The notes below the pieces were generated by a model that was given only the letters and a program-made list of their open reading frames with translations, searched no databases and was not told the origin of the DNA. From the NCBI GenBank assembly GCA_030144965.1, contig JAMPUU010000017.1:186001-250000 (forward strand): DNA of 64,000 bases. The letters run 5' to 3'. Position numbers and translations under genes: made by a program. Position 1 is the stretch's first letter. Each line of letters opens with the position of its first letter. This DNA comes from Nitrospira sp. BO4. Lineage in GTDB: Bacteria; Nitrospirota; Nitrospiria; Nitrospirales; Nitrospiraceae. Below are positions 9,434 to 17,421 of the stretch, one piece after another.

Positions 9434-10030
9434 CTAACGACCGGCGGAAGATTTCATGAGACTGTCGGCCTGAGGCGGCAGGAATCCTTGGTATCCTCGG
9501 TGCCGTTCGGCGAGTTCTAAGACGGAAAACGGCTTCCCGCCGACGGTTTCCGGCGCTGAAAAAATTTGCCTGAGCACCCCACCCGAACCACCGACGATAT
9601 TGCCGGCAAATACCACGCCTTTTTGCCGTAGTCGAGCGACGGCCTGGTCGATATCTTCGACACGGACGGCGACATGATGAAAGACCTTGTCGCCGAATGC
9701 ATGGACCCACCCGGGAATGATACTGGTGTTGCCTCGTTCATCCGGATAGGCCTGGTCTACGAAGAGGGCAGGGTACCCGGTCTTTCGGTAGACTTTCGCG
9801 TACCAATCGTCGTAATGCAGGGTCTCGTCATACGCATAGCCAAGCTTGACGAAAGGTTCGGCTGCGCGGTCGATATCCAGCGTTCGAATTGTGACGTGGT
9901 CGATGACCGGCGAGAAACCCACGCCGGAATCATCCAACATGGATTTGAGGATGCCGGCCGCCCGGTTATGTTCAATATAGTCCGCAACCATCTTTTCCAT
10001 CAAATGATCAAGCTCGTGACTCTGATCCAT
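9434..10030 (-). CDS. VOC-superfamily protein resembling 2-oxoadipate dioxygenase/decarboxylase (DUF1338-like)
   Basis: A 198-residue protein with two βαβββ halves typical of glyoxalase/extradiol-type enzymes. A metal-binding 2-His-1-Glu set is visible: His45 (IDHVTIRT), His119 (HHVAVRV) and Glu172 (SVLELAERHRGYQGFL). The opening (MEKMVADYIEHN...DHVTIRTLDI...LGYAYDETLHY) recalls the DUF1338/HglS family, which turns 2-oxoadipate into 2-hydroxyglutarate in bacterial and plant lysine catabolism, but this protein is less than half the length of HglS. ATG 10030 has AGGTG seven bases upstream and lies 13 bases after the stop of the aldehyde dehydrogenase. Its place as the third gene of a lysine-degrading operon supports a role downstream of 2-aminoadipate; the exact reaction is inference. 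Confidence 0.7.
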   Translation of the reverse strand: MDQSHELDHLMEKMVADYIEHNRAAGILKSMLDDSGVGFSPVIDHVTIRTLDIDRAAEPFVKLGYAYDETLHYDDWYAKVYRKTGYPALFVDQAYPDERGNTSIIPGWVHAFGDKVFHHVAVRVEDIDQAVARLRQKGVVFAGNIVGGSGGVLRQIFSAPETVGGKPFSVLELAERHRGYQGFLPPQADSLMKSSAGR

Positions 10031-10043
10031 GATCGCACCTCGT

Positions 10044-11576
10044 TCAAGAGCCAAACTTAATGCCTTGCGCCAGCGGCAGCTCCGTTCCCCAATTCACCGT
10101 GTTGGTCTGACGGCGCATATAGGCTTTCCAGGAGTCCGATCCCGCTTCACGGCCCCCGCCTGTTTCCTTTTCTCCGCCGAACGCTCCGCCGATCTCGGCT
10201 CCGGAGGTTCCAATGTTGATATTGGCGATTCCGCAATCGCTGCCGGACGCCGAGAGAAAGCGCTCGCCACGACGCACATCGTTCGAAAACATGGCGGACG
10301 AGAGCCCCTGCGGAACGTCATTGTGCATCTTGATGGCCTCGTCGATGGTGTGAAACGTCATGACGTAGAGAATCGGCGCGAAGGTCTCGCGCTGGACAAT
10401 AGGCCATTGGGTGTTCGCTTTGACGATCGTCGGTTCGACAAAGTAGCCGGGCCGGTTCAAGACATGTCCGCCGCACAGAATCTCGCCGCCCTCTTTTTTG
10501 ATCTCGTCGAGCGCAGCCCGATAACCTTCAACGGCCACGTGATCGATAAGCGGACCCATGAGCACATCCGGTTCCAGAGGATTTCCAATATGCACTTGGG
10601 CGTACGCTTTCACGAGCCTGCCGACCAATTCCTCGTAACGCGACTCATGGATAAGAAGACGTCTGGTCGTCGTGCAACGCTGACCGGCTGTTCCCACGGC
10701 GCCGAACAAGATCGCGCGCACAGCCATCTCCAAGTCGGCGGTTTCATCGACGATCACGGCATTGTTGCCGCTGAGCTCGAGGAGGGTGCGGCCCAATCGC
10801 TGACCGACCATGGCCGCCACTCGTCGGCCGACCGGTACCGACCCCGTAAACGAAATGAGAGGTAATCGCTCGTCCTGCACCATTTGTTCCGCAAGGGCCG
10901 GTTGATCGGTGATGAAGAGCGAGAAAATTCCTGAATACCCCTGTTGTTGCATGACGCGGTTACAAATTTGTTGGACAGCGACGGCGCAGAGCGGCGCTTT
11001 CGGCGACGGTTTCCAAATGACGGTATCGCCGGCAATGGCGGCCACAAAGGCGTTCCAGGCCCACACCGCTACGGGAAAATTGAACGCCGTGATGACACCG
11101 ATCGGCCCCAACGGGTGCCATTGTTCGCTCATCCGGTGGGCCGGCCGTTCGGACTGCATGGTCACACCGTAGAGCATCCGTGATTGACCGACGGCAAAAT
11201 CAGCCATATCGATCATTTCTTGGACTTCCCCATCTCCCTCCGCCTTGATCTTGCCGACTTCCAACGACACGAGCGTGCCCAATTGATCTTTCTTCTCGCG
11301 TAACGCTTGGCCGATCAGTCGGACCATTTCACCGCGCTTCGGCGCGGGAACCATCCGCCACGCGCGGAACGCCTCGGTGGATTCCTTCACAATCCGCTGG
11401 TAGTCTTCAAGCGAACACGGATAGACCCCGGCAATTTGCTCGCCGGTGGACGGATTGATCGACGGCAGGAGCGACCCGTCGTTGCGACCTGACCACCAGC
11501 CGCCGCCGGTACTTCCTCCGGAATTCACCGCTTGGAGGCCCAAATCCCGCAGTGCAGAGTGATGAATCGTGCTCAT
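10044..11576 (-). CDS. 2-Aminoadipate 6-semialdehyde dehydrogenase (ALDH7/antiquitin type)
   Basis: A 510-residue NAD(P)-dependent aldehyde dehydrogenase. The catalytic cysteine is Cys301 in GTAGQRCTT and the general base is Glu267 in LLELSGNNA. The N-terminal oxyanion segment is AFNFPVAVWAWN near 164-175. The C-terminus carries the antiquitin signature NIGTSGAEIGGAFGGEKETG followed by GGREAGSD. ALDH7 enzymes oxidise 2-aminoadipate semialdehyde (in equilibrium with piperideine-6-carboxylate) to 2-aminoadipate in lysine degradation. Its ATG overlaps the stop of the upstream lysine 6-dehydrogenase/saccharopine dehydrogenase-like gene by four bases, so the two are translationally coupled. Antiquitins also act on betaine aldehyde and other substrates, but the operon favours the lysine route. 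Confidence 0.92.
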   Translation of the reverse strand: MSTIHHSALRDLGLQAVNSGGSTGGGWWSGRNDGSLLPSINPSTGEQIAGVYPCSLEDYQRIVKESTEAFRAWRMVPAPKRGEMVRLIGQALREKKDQLGTLVSLEVGKIKAEGDGEVQEMIDMADFAVGQSRMLYGVTMQSERPAHRMSEQWHPLGPIGVITAFNFPVAVWAWNAFVAAIAGDTVIWKPSPKAPLCAVAVQQICNRVMQQQGYSGIFSLFITDQPALAEQMVQDERLPLISFTGSVPVGRRVAAMVGQRLGRTLLELSGNNAVIVDETADLEMAVRAILFGAVGTAGQRCTTTRRLLIHESRYEELVGRLVKAYAQVHIGNPLEPDVLMGPLIDHVAVEGYRAALDEIKKEGGEILCGGHVLNRPGYFVEPTIVKANTQWPIVQRETFAPILYVMTFHTIDEAIKMHNDVPQGLSSAMFSNDVRRGERFLSASGSDCGIANINIGTSGAEIGGAFGGEKETGGGREAGSDSWKAYMRRQTNTVNWGTELPLAQGIKFGS

Positions 11577-12661
11577 CGGAAGCTGGCCCCCAATTCATTG
11601 TTCAAGAAATCTTTCAAGAGGATGGATTCCTGGGTGACGAATCCATGGTACTGCGAGGGATTTCTCAAGACAAGGTCCATGACACAACAGGCGCTGGAGG
11701 CCGTCGTCACTTGAATGGCCGACCAGAGTTTGCCCTTGATGCATTGCGGATAGATCTTCTTCGCGTAATTCTCCTCGAAAAATCCGCCGTCTTTGGTTCC
11801 GGTCACCGAGGCATAGATCAGCACGACGTCTTGGAGTGTTTGAGGGATTGCATGCTCGAGTACGCGTTTGAGCGTATCGCGATCTTCGTTCAGCTTGAGG
11901 TCTTTCATGAGCAAGTGGATTTTTTCACAATGGCCGGGATAGCGGAGCGTTTTGTAGTTCATCGTGCGCACTTTTCCGGCATAGCTGTCGGCCAAGGTTC
12001 CCAATCCTCCGGACGTGTTGAAGGCCTCGTAGAGCAGCCCGTCCAGCTCGATCGTTTCATAGCCTTCGAGCGGTTGCAGCGGGACTTTCTCGCCTTCCTC
12101 AATGCCGTAACAGACATTCCCGTATTCGTTGATCAGGCCATCGGTCGACCAGGTGAGCGAATATTTGAGAGCATTGCTGGGATGAACCGGCAAGGCGCCC
12201 ACCCGCATCTTGACCGTATCCAATGTTTCAAAATGGGTCATCAAATCATGCGCCACGATACTGATAAAGCCGGGCGCGAGACCGCATTGCGGCATGAAGG
12301 CATGGTCCGCGCCTGTACTCAAGACCTTGACCTGATTTGTCACTTCCACGTCTTCCGTGAGGTCGAAGTAATGCAGATGATGAGTCAAGGCCAGGCCCGC
12401 GACAGTCGGATTGCAGAAATAGGGCAGGCTGGAAAGAATGGCGTCAAATCGATGCGCTGAAAGATAAGTGCTGACGGCGTCGGGATGTCTCACATCGAGC
12501 AGGCAGGGAATCACCCGTTCCAAGCCGAGATCTTCGACCAAATGCTTCGGCGCATCCAGGGTGATGTCTCCCAGATGGACCTCGTAGGAGTCACGTTGAT
12601 TGAGGAGGCAGGCGATGAGAGAGCCGATCTTTCCGGCGCCGAGAACCAGCACACGATTCAT
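11573..12661 (-). CDS. Lysine 6-dehydrogenase / saccharopine dehydrogenase family protein
   Basis: A 362-residue oxidoreductase with an N-terminal Rossmann fold (VLVLGAGKIGSLIA, residues 4-17). Central motifs are typical of the saccharopine dehydrogenase superfamily: PQCGLAPGFISIVAHDLM, VGALPVHPSNALKYS, YEAFNTSGGLGTLA and NYKTLRYPGHCEKI. The size and this motif set resemble bacterial lysine 6-dehydrogenase, which oxidises lysine directly to 2-aminoadipate semialdehyde; saccharopine dehydrogenase would give the same product from saccharopine. The next gene encodes the enzyme that consumes that semialdehyde and overlaps it by four bases. No lysine-ketoglutarate reductase is seen here, which favours the one-step enzyme. 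A consensus -10 box sits about ten bases before the ATG, so the message may be leaderless. Confidence 0.85.
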   Translation of the reverse strand: MNRVLVLGAGKIGSLIACLLNQRDSYEVHLGDITLDAPKHLVEDLGLERVIPCLLDVRHPDAVSTYLSAHRFDAILSSLPYFCNPTVAGLALTHHLHYFDLTEDVEVTNQVKVLSTGADHAFMPQCGLAPGFISIVAHDLMTHFETLDTVKMRVGALPVHPSNALKYSLTWSTDGLINEYGNVCYGIEEGEKVPLQPLEGYETIELDGLLYEAFNTSGGLGTLADSYAGKVRTMNYKTLRYPGHCEKIHLLMKDLKLNEDRDTLKRVLEHAIPQTLQDVVLIYASVTGTKDGGFFEENYAKKIYPQCIKGKLWSAIQVTTASSACCVMDLVLRNPSQYHGFVTQESILLKDFLNNELGASFR

Positions 12662-12669
12662 GATTGACT

Positions 12670-12675
12670 ATTATA
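12670..12675 (-). promoter_or_regulatory. Candidate -10 box for the lysine-degradation operon
   Basis: Reading the minus strand, a perfect TATAAT lies at 12675-12670, only eight bases before the ATG at 12661. Transcription would start near 12663, giving an almost leaderless mRNA. No Shine-Dalgarno sequence is present, which agrees. The -35 region seventeen bases upstream is poor. Confidence 0.5.
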
Positions 12676-12737
12676 CTCCACCGATGACCTCGGAGCACTT
12701 GGTTTGGAGAATGTTGCACCTCCACAAGCGTGGCTCG

Positions 12738-13058
12738 TCAGTTCTTATCCGGAGAATCGACGACATACTGGATGCGGTCGGTCGGGGGTATCGGGGTCTG
12801 GCTGTACCGGCAGCGAGGAATGTCAGCCTGCAGCCTTCGTAACAAGGTCGTCATCTTCATGGTGGCGGGCACTTCGCAGATCCAAACGTGCATACCGGAT
12901 TCCAACTCGTCAAAATGGCGCTGCACACGAAAACCGGGTTGTTCCATGAAGTAGGCGGACAGAAAGCCGTTCACGGCCGTGACGACCCAGGGATGCTCCT
13001 TGATATAGCGGTAGCTGAGCCGAAGCTCGGTGACCGTGGTATCTTCTTCGGCTTCCAT
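12738..13058 (-). CDS. Hypothetical protein, 106 residues
   Basis: A small soluble protein that I do not recognise. It begins with an acidic stretch (MEAEEDTTVTELRLSYRYIK) and has a mixed αβ character with several aromatic residues (HPWVVTAVNGFLSAYFMEQP, HVWICEVP). There is no signal peptide or membrane helix. Protein-like composition over the whole length and absence of overlap with a better gene argue that it is real. It lies just upstream of the lysine-degradation operon on the same strand, 76 bases away. The start at ATG 13058 has no strong ribosome binding site. Function unknown. Confidence 0.6.
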   Translation of the reverse strand: MEAEEDTTVTELRLSYRYIKEHPWVVTAVNGFLSAYFMEQPGFRVQRHFDELESGMHVWICEVPATMKMTTLLRRLQADIPRCRYSQTPIPPTDRIQYVVDSPDKN

Positions 13059-13191
13059 CGCCGCACTCTATCAATTCCGGCTATGAAGCCGCCACTGCCT
13101 CAACAGAATGTTTCGCGAGTATCACGCTGGACCGAACGGGTGGTGACTGACTCGACTGCGATTCACCCGTCTCCGCGCGAAATCCGCGGCG

Positions 13192-14064
13192 TCATCGGAC
13201 GCTCGTCGTCGGGGTGAGCCGTTTCCATTGATACGTCCCTCCATGCTCACGCGGGGGAATGTTTTTCTGGGTACCGACCCGCGTGTACCACCACATCCCG
13301 ATGGCACGAGCACCGTCCTCTGAGAGGCGGACTTCAAAACCGCCTTCACGGTCATTCCCAGGCTGCCGCCACGTACCCTGCCAGAGACGATCGGCGATCT
13401 TCGTGGTGGTGAAACGACCGCCCTGTTGCGTGTACGGTCCGTTTCCATTTTTGTCCAAGGTCGCCTTGTAGCGTTTGTCATCCTCGACCTCCAGAATTTC
13501 CCATTCGCCGCTGAGGTCAGGTGCCGGAGAACCTTGTGAGCCGCCGGCTGGATGGTGCGAAGGCGCTGCGGACGGTGAAGCGGGCGGCCCGCCGAGTTGG
13601 GCGGATCGAAACGATTCATGCCACGACAACAATTGCCAGTTGCCGTTGCGGCGTTCGAGCACTCCTGTCTCCCGCATCGGAAGCACGGTCCGTTTGAGTT
13701 CGGATCCATCGGCAACATAGCGGATATAGTCGAGTTCCATCGCATACCAAGCCACGTCTCCCTTTGTCCATACTGTGAGCTCACGAATCGGAATCTCGAG
13801 TTTCTGGGCGTTGAGGAATTCCTCTCGCATGCCCTCCTCGAGCTCCGTCCAACCGATATATTTACGGCCGGCGACCCCATAACTGATGATGTCGCCATCG
13901 TGCGCCATCAGCCGTGAAAGCGTCGGCAGATCTTTTTCGGCGTTGGCGCGCACCATGCGGCGGATCGCCGACTCAGGGTCTGAAGGTTCCGATGCGGTGG
14001 CGATGGTCGAGGCACCGATAAACAGGGTCAGGACATACGACGTAAAGAGTCTGAGATGGATCAT
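13192..14064 (-). CDS. Exported SnoaL/NTF2-like protein with an added C-terminal β domain
   Basis: A 290-residue protein beginning with a signal peptide (MIHLRLFTSYVLTLFIGAST, cleavage near TATA-SEP). Residues 28-150 look like a SnoaL/NTF2-type fold used by the CaMKII-association and nuclear-transport-factor families: DPESAIRRMVRANAEKDLPT, MAHDGDIISYG, GDVAWYAMELDY, NGNWQLLSWHES. A proline/serine-rich linker follows, then a β-rich domain (LSGEWEILEVEDD...YTQQGGRFTTTKIADRLWQG...GGTYQWKRL) that may bind a small molecule. ATG 14064 is preceded by GGAGGGAG at good spacing; the open frame extends to 14367 but begins badly. No catalytic residues are recognisable; role unknown. Confidence 0.8.
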   Translation of the reverse strand: MIHLRLFTSYVLTLFIGASTIATASEPSDPESAIRRMVRANAEKDLPTLSRLMAHDGDIISYGVAGRKYIGWTELEEGMREEFLNAQKLEIPIRELTVWTKGDVAWYAMELDYIRYVADGSELKRTVLPMRETGVLERRNGNWQLLSWHESFRSAQLGGPPASPSAAPSHHPAGGSQGSPAPDLSGEWEILEVEDDKRYKATLDKNGNGPYTQQGGRFTTTKIADRLWQGTWRQPGNDREGGFEVRLSEDGARAIGMWWYTRVGTQKNIPPREHGGTYQWKRLTPTTSVR

Positions 14065-14254
14065 CGGAGGCTCCCTCCACCAACAAATTCGAAGCGCACG
14101 ATCTCCGTCAACTTCGATCATCGATACGTGTGACTGGCCACACATCCAATCAGCGTTCCGGTAAGGCGGGCGCAGTCTAGCAATTCTATGCGGTCGTAGG
14201 AAGACGGGTGGGGGAAGGAATTGAACACAGATGGGGCCGAGACGGTGACAGTCA

Positions 14255-15790
14255 TTAAGAAGACTCAACGGGAGCGAGGTCCGTATTCGCAGGCCCGTTG
14301 ATGACGGTTCCATAGCAGTCGAATCGTGACCCATGACAGGGGCAGTCCCATGTCGTTTCATTTTCATTCCATCGGACGAGACATCCGAGATGTGGACACA
14401 CCGCTGATCGCTGATGGACCTGCCCCTCCTTATCCCGATAGACGGCCAGTTTGCTCAATCCACTGCGGACAATCGCGCCTTGCCCTGGTCGAATCTCATG
14501 AATTGAGCCCACTCCACCCGGCGTCACCCAATCCGTAAATTGTGCGCCGACATTGACGTTCTCGCGGGCAAATTCCATCCCCGCAGAAATCCGCACTCGG
14601 GCCGGATCGTACAAGTCAGCCCACGGGTTCTTCCGGCCACGAATCAAGTCGGTCAACAGGATGCCCGCGATCGTGCCGTGCGTCATGCCCATACCGGAGT
14701 CGCCCGTGACGATATAGACATTGGGATGATCGCCGGGATTTCGGCCGATGAATGCGAGGCCATCCATTGACTCCATGATCTGTCCCGACCAGGTATACAT
14801 GGAGGACCCGGCTTGTGGAAACCATGTGTGCGTCCATGCGACCAGGCGTGCATATCGATTGACGGCGTCATCGGCCTGGCCGGTCTTATGGTCTTCGCCC
14901 CCCACAAGAAGGAGATCATCGTGTTGGTCGAATGGTTGAAGCCGAACATAATGATACGGATCCTCCGTATCCCAATAGAGTCCATTGGGGATGCTGTGAC
15001 GAGGAACGCGAAATCCGACGACATAAGACCGGTAGGCGGCCTGTTTCGTGTGCATCGTGACCCAATCGTTCACCGGTGTATTCGTCGCCACAATGAGAAC
15101 AGTTGCCGTGACGACGCCTCCCGAAGTGGTCCGCACTCGCACGATAGCTCCTCCCTCGATCGTGGAGGCATGAGTCTGCGTATAGATACGGCCCCTGCGT
15201 TTCGTGACGCCGTCGGCGAGCCCGAGAAGGTATTTCAATGGGTGAAGCTGCCCTTGCTCCGGAAACCGGAGGCACGGGCGACCCCATGAGGCCACCGGCG
15301 TCGTGTCCAGCAAGGTGACGTCGGTGAGTCCAGCCCGGTGAGCGGCCGCCATTTCCTCATGAAGAACTTGAAGTTCCTGACCCGGCGAGAGAACGAGATA
15401 CCCTGGCACCCGCGACCAATCGCAGTCGATCTTCTCGTCCTGAATCGTTTGCTCGATCCGCCGGATAGCGGCGGTATGGCTCGCCGCTGTCAACTGAGAT
15501 CCCTTTTCGCCATGGAGGCGCTCGATATGGGTGTAGCGATCGTCGATCGCATTGGCCAAATGCGCAGTCGTCCGTCCGGTTTCTCCGCTTCCGAGTTCGC
15601 CATCCTCCAGCACGACGACCGACACGCCTTCCCGAGCGAGCATGTAGGCCACGCTTATTCCGGCCATGCCACCGCCGACGATACAGACATCTGTGTGAAC
15701 GGACCCGGTCAGTGAAGGAAAGGCGCGCGAGCTGTCACTCAATAACCAGGCTGAATGATTCTGTCCCGATGAGGAATTCTGTGTTTTCAT
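14255..15790 (-). CDS. FAD-dependent oxidoreductase fused to a C-terminal Rieske [2Fe-2S] domain
   Basis: A 511-residue fusion. The N-terminal DAO-type FAD fold has the dinucleotide motif VCIVGGGMAGISVAYMLARE near residues 35-54 and an ordinary DAO middle. The C-terminal 100 residues form a Rieske domain with CPHLGC and CPCHGSRFDCYG, providing the Cys-His pairs for the cluster. This architecture (DadA-like plus Rieske) is common in bacteria but the substrate is usually unknown; amine or amino-acid oxidation is plausible. The start at ATG 15790 (MKTQNSS) avoids a poor upstream extension to 15844. It is divergent from an aldo/keto reductase gene. No export signal is present, so a cytoplasmic place is likely. 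Confidence 0.9.
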   Translation of the reverse strand: MKTQNSSSGQNHSAWLLSDSSRAFPSLTGSVHTDVCIVGGGMAGISVAYMLAREGVSVVVLEDGELGSGETGRTTAHLANAIDDRYTHIERLHGEKGSQLTAASHTAAIRRIEQTIQDEKIDCDWSRVPGYLVLSPGQELQVLHEEMAAAHRAGLTDVTLLDTTPVASWGRPCLRFPEQGQLHPLKYLLGLADGVTKRRGRIYTQTHASTIEGGAIVRVRTTSGGVVTATVLIVATNTPVNDWVTMHTKQAAYRSYVVGFRVPRHSIPNGLYWDTEDPYHYVRLQPFDQHDDLLLVGGEDHKTGQADDAVNRYARLVAWTHTWFPQAGSSMYTWSGQIMESMDGLAFIGRNPGDHPNVYIVTGDSGMGMTHGTIAGILLTDLIRGRKNPWADLYDPARVRISAGMEFARENVNVGAQFTDWVTPGGVGSIHEIRPGQGAIVRSGLSKLAVYRDKEGQVHQRSAVCPHLGCLVRWNENETTWDCPCHGSRFDCYGTVINGPANTDLAPVESS

Positions 15791-16009
15791 AGTCAATGGT
15801 GCCCCACGCCTAAAGATGTTGAGTGGTGTGTCGCCCGTACACATTTTAACGACAACAATTGAAGCCTATTCACTCGGCGAAACCCTGGTTGATATATTTC
15901 TAGCCAAGCAAAGATCGTTACGATGGCGCGCGGGCTGTCATCATCGTGCCTACGAAGTGGACATGAACGCGGCAATCGGCTATGAAAGGAGAAAATTAAA
16001 GGCGGCCAT

Positions 16010-16852
16010 ATGAGGACTATGATGACTTACAATCAAGTTTCCGTTCCTTCCTTCATGTACGGGACGGCGTGGAAGAAAGAGGCGACGACCGAACTGGTGT
16101 TGCAAGCGGTGGATGCCGGATTTACGGCTATCGATACGGCCAACCAGCTGGTCCACTACGATGAAGCGCGGGTCGGGGAGGCACTGCTGAAATTGGCTAA
16201 GAACGGGATGCCCCGCGAACGGCTGTTTCTCCAGACTAAGTTCACCCCGATCAACGGCCAGGATCATCGTCTTCCATACGATGCGCGAGCGACCATCACA
16301 ACGCAGGTGCAGCAGTCCTTTGCCAGTTCCCTGGCGCATCTCCATACAGACTATCTCGATTCGTACGTGCTCCATGGGCCTTATTCCCGGCGCGGCTTGG
16401 GAACTGAGGATTGGGAAGTTTGGACGGCGATCGAATCGCTCTATGAGTCGGAGAAGACGAAGATGATCGGAATCAGCAACGTGTCGGCCGATCAGCTGAC
16501 CTTGCTCTGCATGAAGGCCAAGCACAAACCGATGGTGGTCCAAAACCGGTGTTACGCCGCCTTCGGCTGGGACAAAGAGGTGCGGGAAATTTGCCGGACG
16601 CACCGCATTATTTATCAAGGCTTCTCACTTCTGACCGCGAATCGCGAAGTGTTTGCCGATCAAGAAATTCGAGCCATGGCGGCACGGTATGAGGTCACAC
16701 TCGCTCAGCTCATTTTCCGGTTTGCGATGCAGATCGGCATGCTGCCTTTGACCGGCACCACGAGCGCCCAGCATATGAAGGAAGATCTGCTATCGGATCG
16801 GTTCACCCTGCTGCCGGAGGAAGTCGGACAAATCGAAACCGTCGGCCTCTAA
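16010..16852 (+). CDS. Aldo/keto reductase family protein
   Basis: A 280-residue (β/α)8 oxidoreductase. Family features are FTAIDTANQLVHYDEARVGEAL (catalytic Asp and Tyr region, near residues 38-60), LFLQTKFTP (catalytic Lys near 76) and DSYVLHGP (catalytic His near 120). The NADPH-binding segment near MIGISNVSADQL and LPLTGTTSAQHMKEDL is present. The substrate cannot be predicted. ATG 16010 has AAAGGCGG upstream; ATGs at 16019 and 16022 are alternatives. It is followed 21 bases later by a DUF488 gene, so the two are probably cotranscribed. Confidence 0.88.
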   Translation: MRTMMTYNQVSVPSFMYGTAWKKEATTELVLQAVDAGFTAIDTANQLVHYDEARVGEALLKLAKNGMPRERLFLQTKFTPINGQDHRLPYDARATITTQVQQSFASSLAHLHTDYLDSYVLHGPYSRRGLGTEDWEVWTAIESLYESEKTKMIGISNVSADQLTLLCMKAKHKPMVVQNRCYAAFGWDKEVREICRTHRIIYQGFSLLTANREVFADQEIRAMAARYEVTLAQLIFRFAMQIGMLPLTGTTSAQHMKEDLLSDRFTLLPEEVGQIETVGL

Positions 16853-16873
16853 CAGGGTGCGTGCCCGCCGGCC

Positions 16874-17248
16874 ATGAGAATCCTGATCAAACGTGTCTAC
16901 GAGCCGGTGGCCGAGACCGACGGATTCCGCGTTCTAGTCGATAGACTGTGGCCACGAGGGGTTTCCAAAGCTAAAGCAAAGCTTGATCTCTGGCTGCCTG
17001 ATATCGGTCCCTCCACAGCTCTACGCCAATGGTTCAACCACGATCCCGCTAAATGGACAGAATTCCGCCGCCGCTACCTCACTGAATTGAAAAAGAAGAC
17101 CTCACTTTTCGCCACGATCAAGAAGCAGGTAAAGGCTGGCCCCGTCACGTTGCTCTATTCCGCCAAGGATGAGCGGCACAACCAAGCCGTCGTGCTCCGG
17201 AGCTACTTGTTGAAGCAGTCAGCATTGCTCCGACGTAAACGCCGATAG
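16874..17248 (+). CDS. DUF488 family protein
   Basis: A 124-residue soluble protein with the DUF488 signature: IKRVYEPVAETDGFRVLVDR (residues 5-24) with LWPRGVSK after it, then LWLPDIGPSTALRQWFNHDP and VTLLYSAKDERHNQAVVLRSYL near the C-terminus. DUF488 proteins are widespread and uncharacterised; conserved Arg and Asp residues suggest nucleotide or phosphate handling, but that is speculation. It lies 21 bases after the aldo/keto reductase on the same strand. A strong hairpin follows about 125 bases later. Confidence 0.88.
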   Translation: MRILIKRVYEPVAETDGFRVLVDRLWPRGVSKAKAKLDLWLPDIGPSTALRQWFNHDPAKWTEFRRRYLTELKKKTSLFATIKKQVKAGPVTLLYSAKDERHNQAVVLRSYLLKQSALLRRKRR

Positions 17249-17372
17249 ACTACCGGAGTAGTGCAACGCAAGACGAAATCAAATGTCACGTTGAGGGCAG
17301 AGAAAATAGTGGCCGCGGTTCATCGTGATCGTAGGCCCCGGCGAGCGATGACCGTCGGGCCTGATGCTCTGC

Positions 17373-17402
17373 GAGGGGTACCTTCTGATCAAGGTACCCC
17401 TC
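17373..17402. terminator. Perfect 12-bp hairpin, probable bidirectional terminator
   Basis: GAGGGGTACCTT (17373-17384) and its exact complement AAGGTACCCCTC (17391-17402) flank a six-base loop. It sits between the convergent ends of the DUF488 and peroxidase genes. No U-tract follows on either side, so termination efficiency is uncertain. Confidence 0.65.
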
Positions 17403-17421
17403 AACACGGGCAGGGTGAGAT

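Noticed and set aside
14065-14367. N-terminal extension of the SnoaL-like gene
   Set aside because: ATG 14064 has a strong ribosome binding site and starts a signal peptide; the upstream codons are low in protein character.
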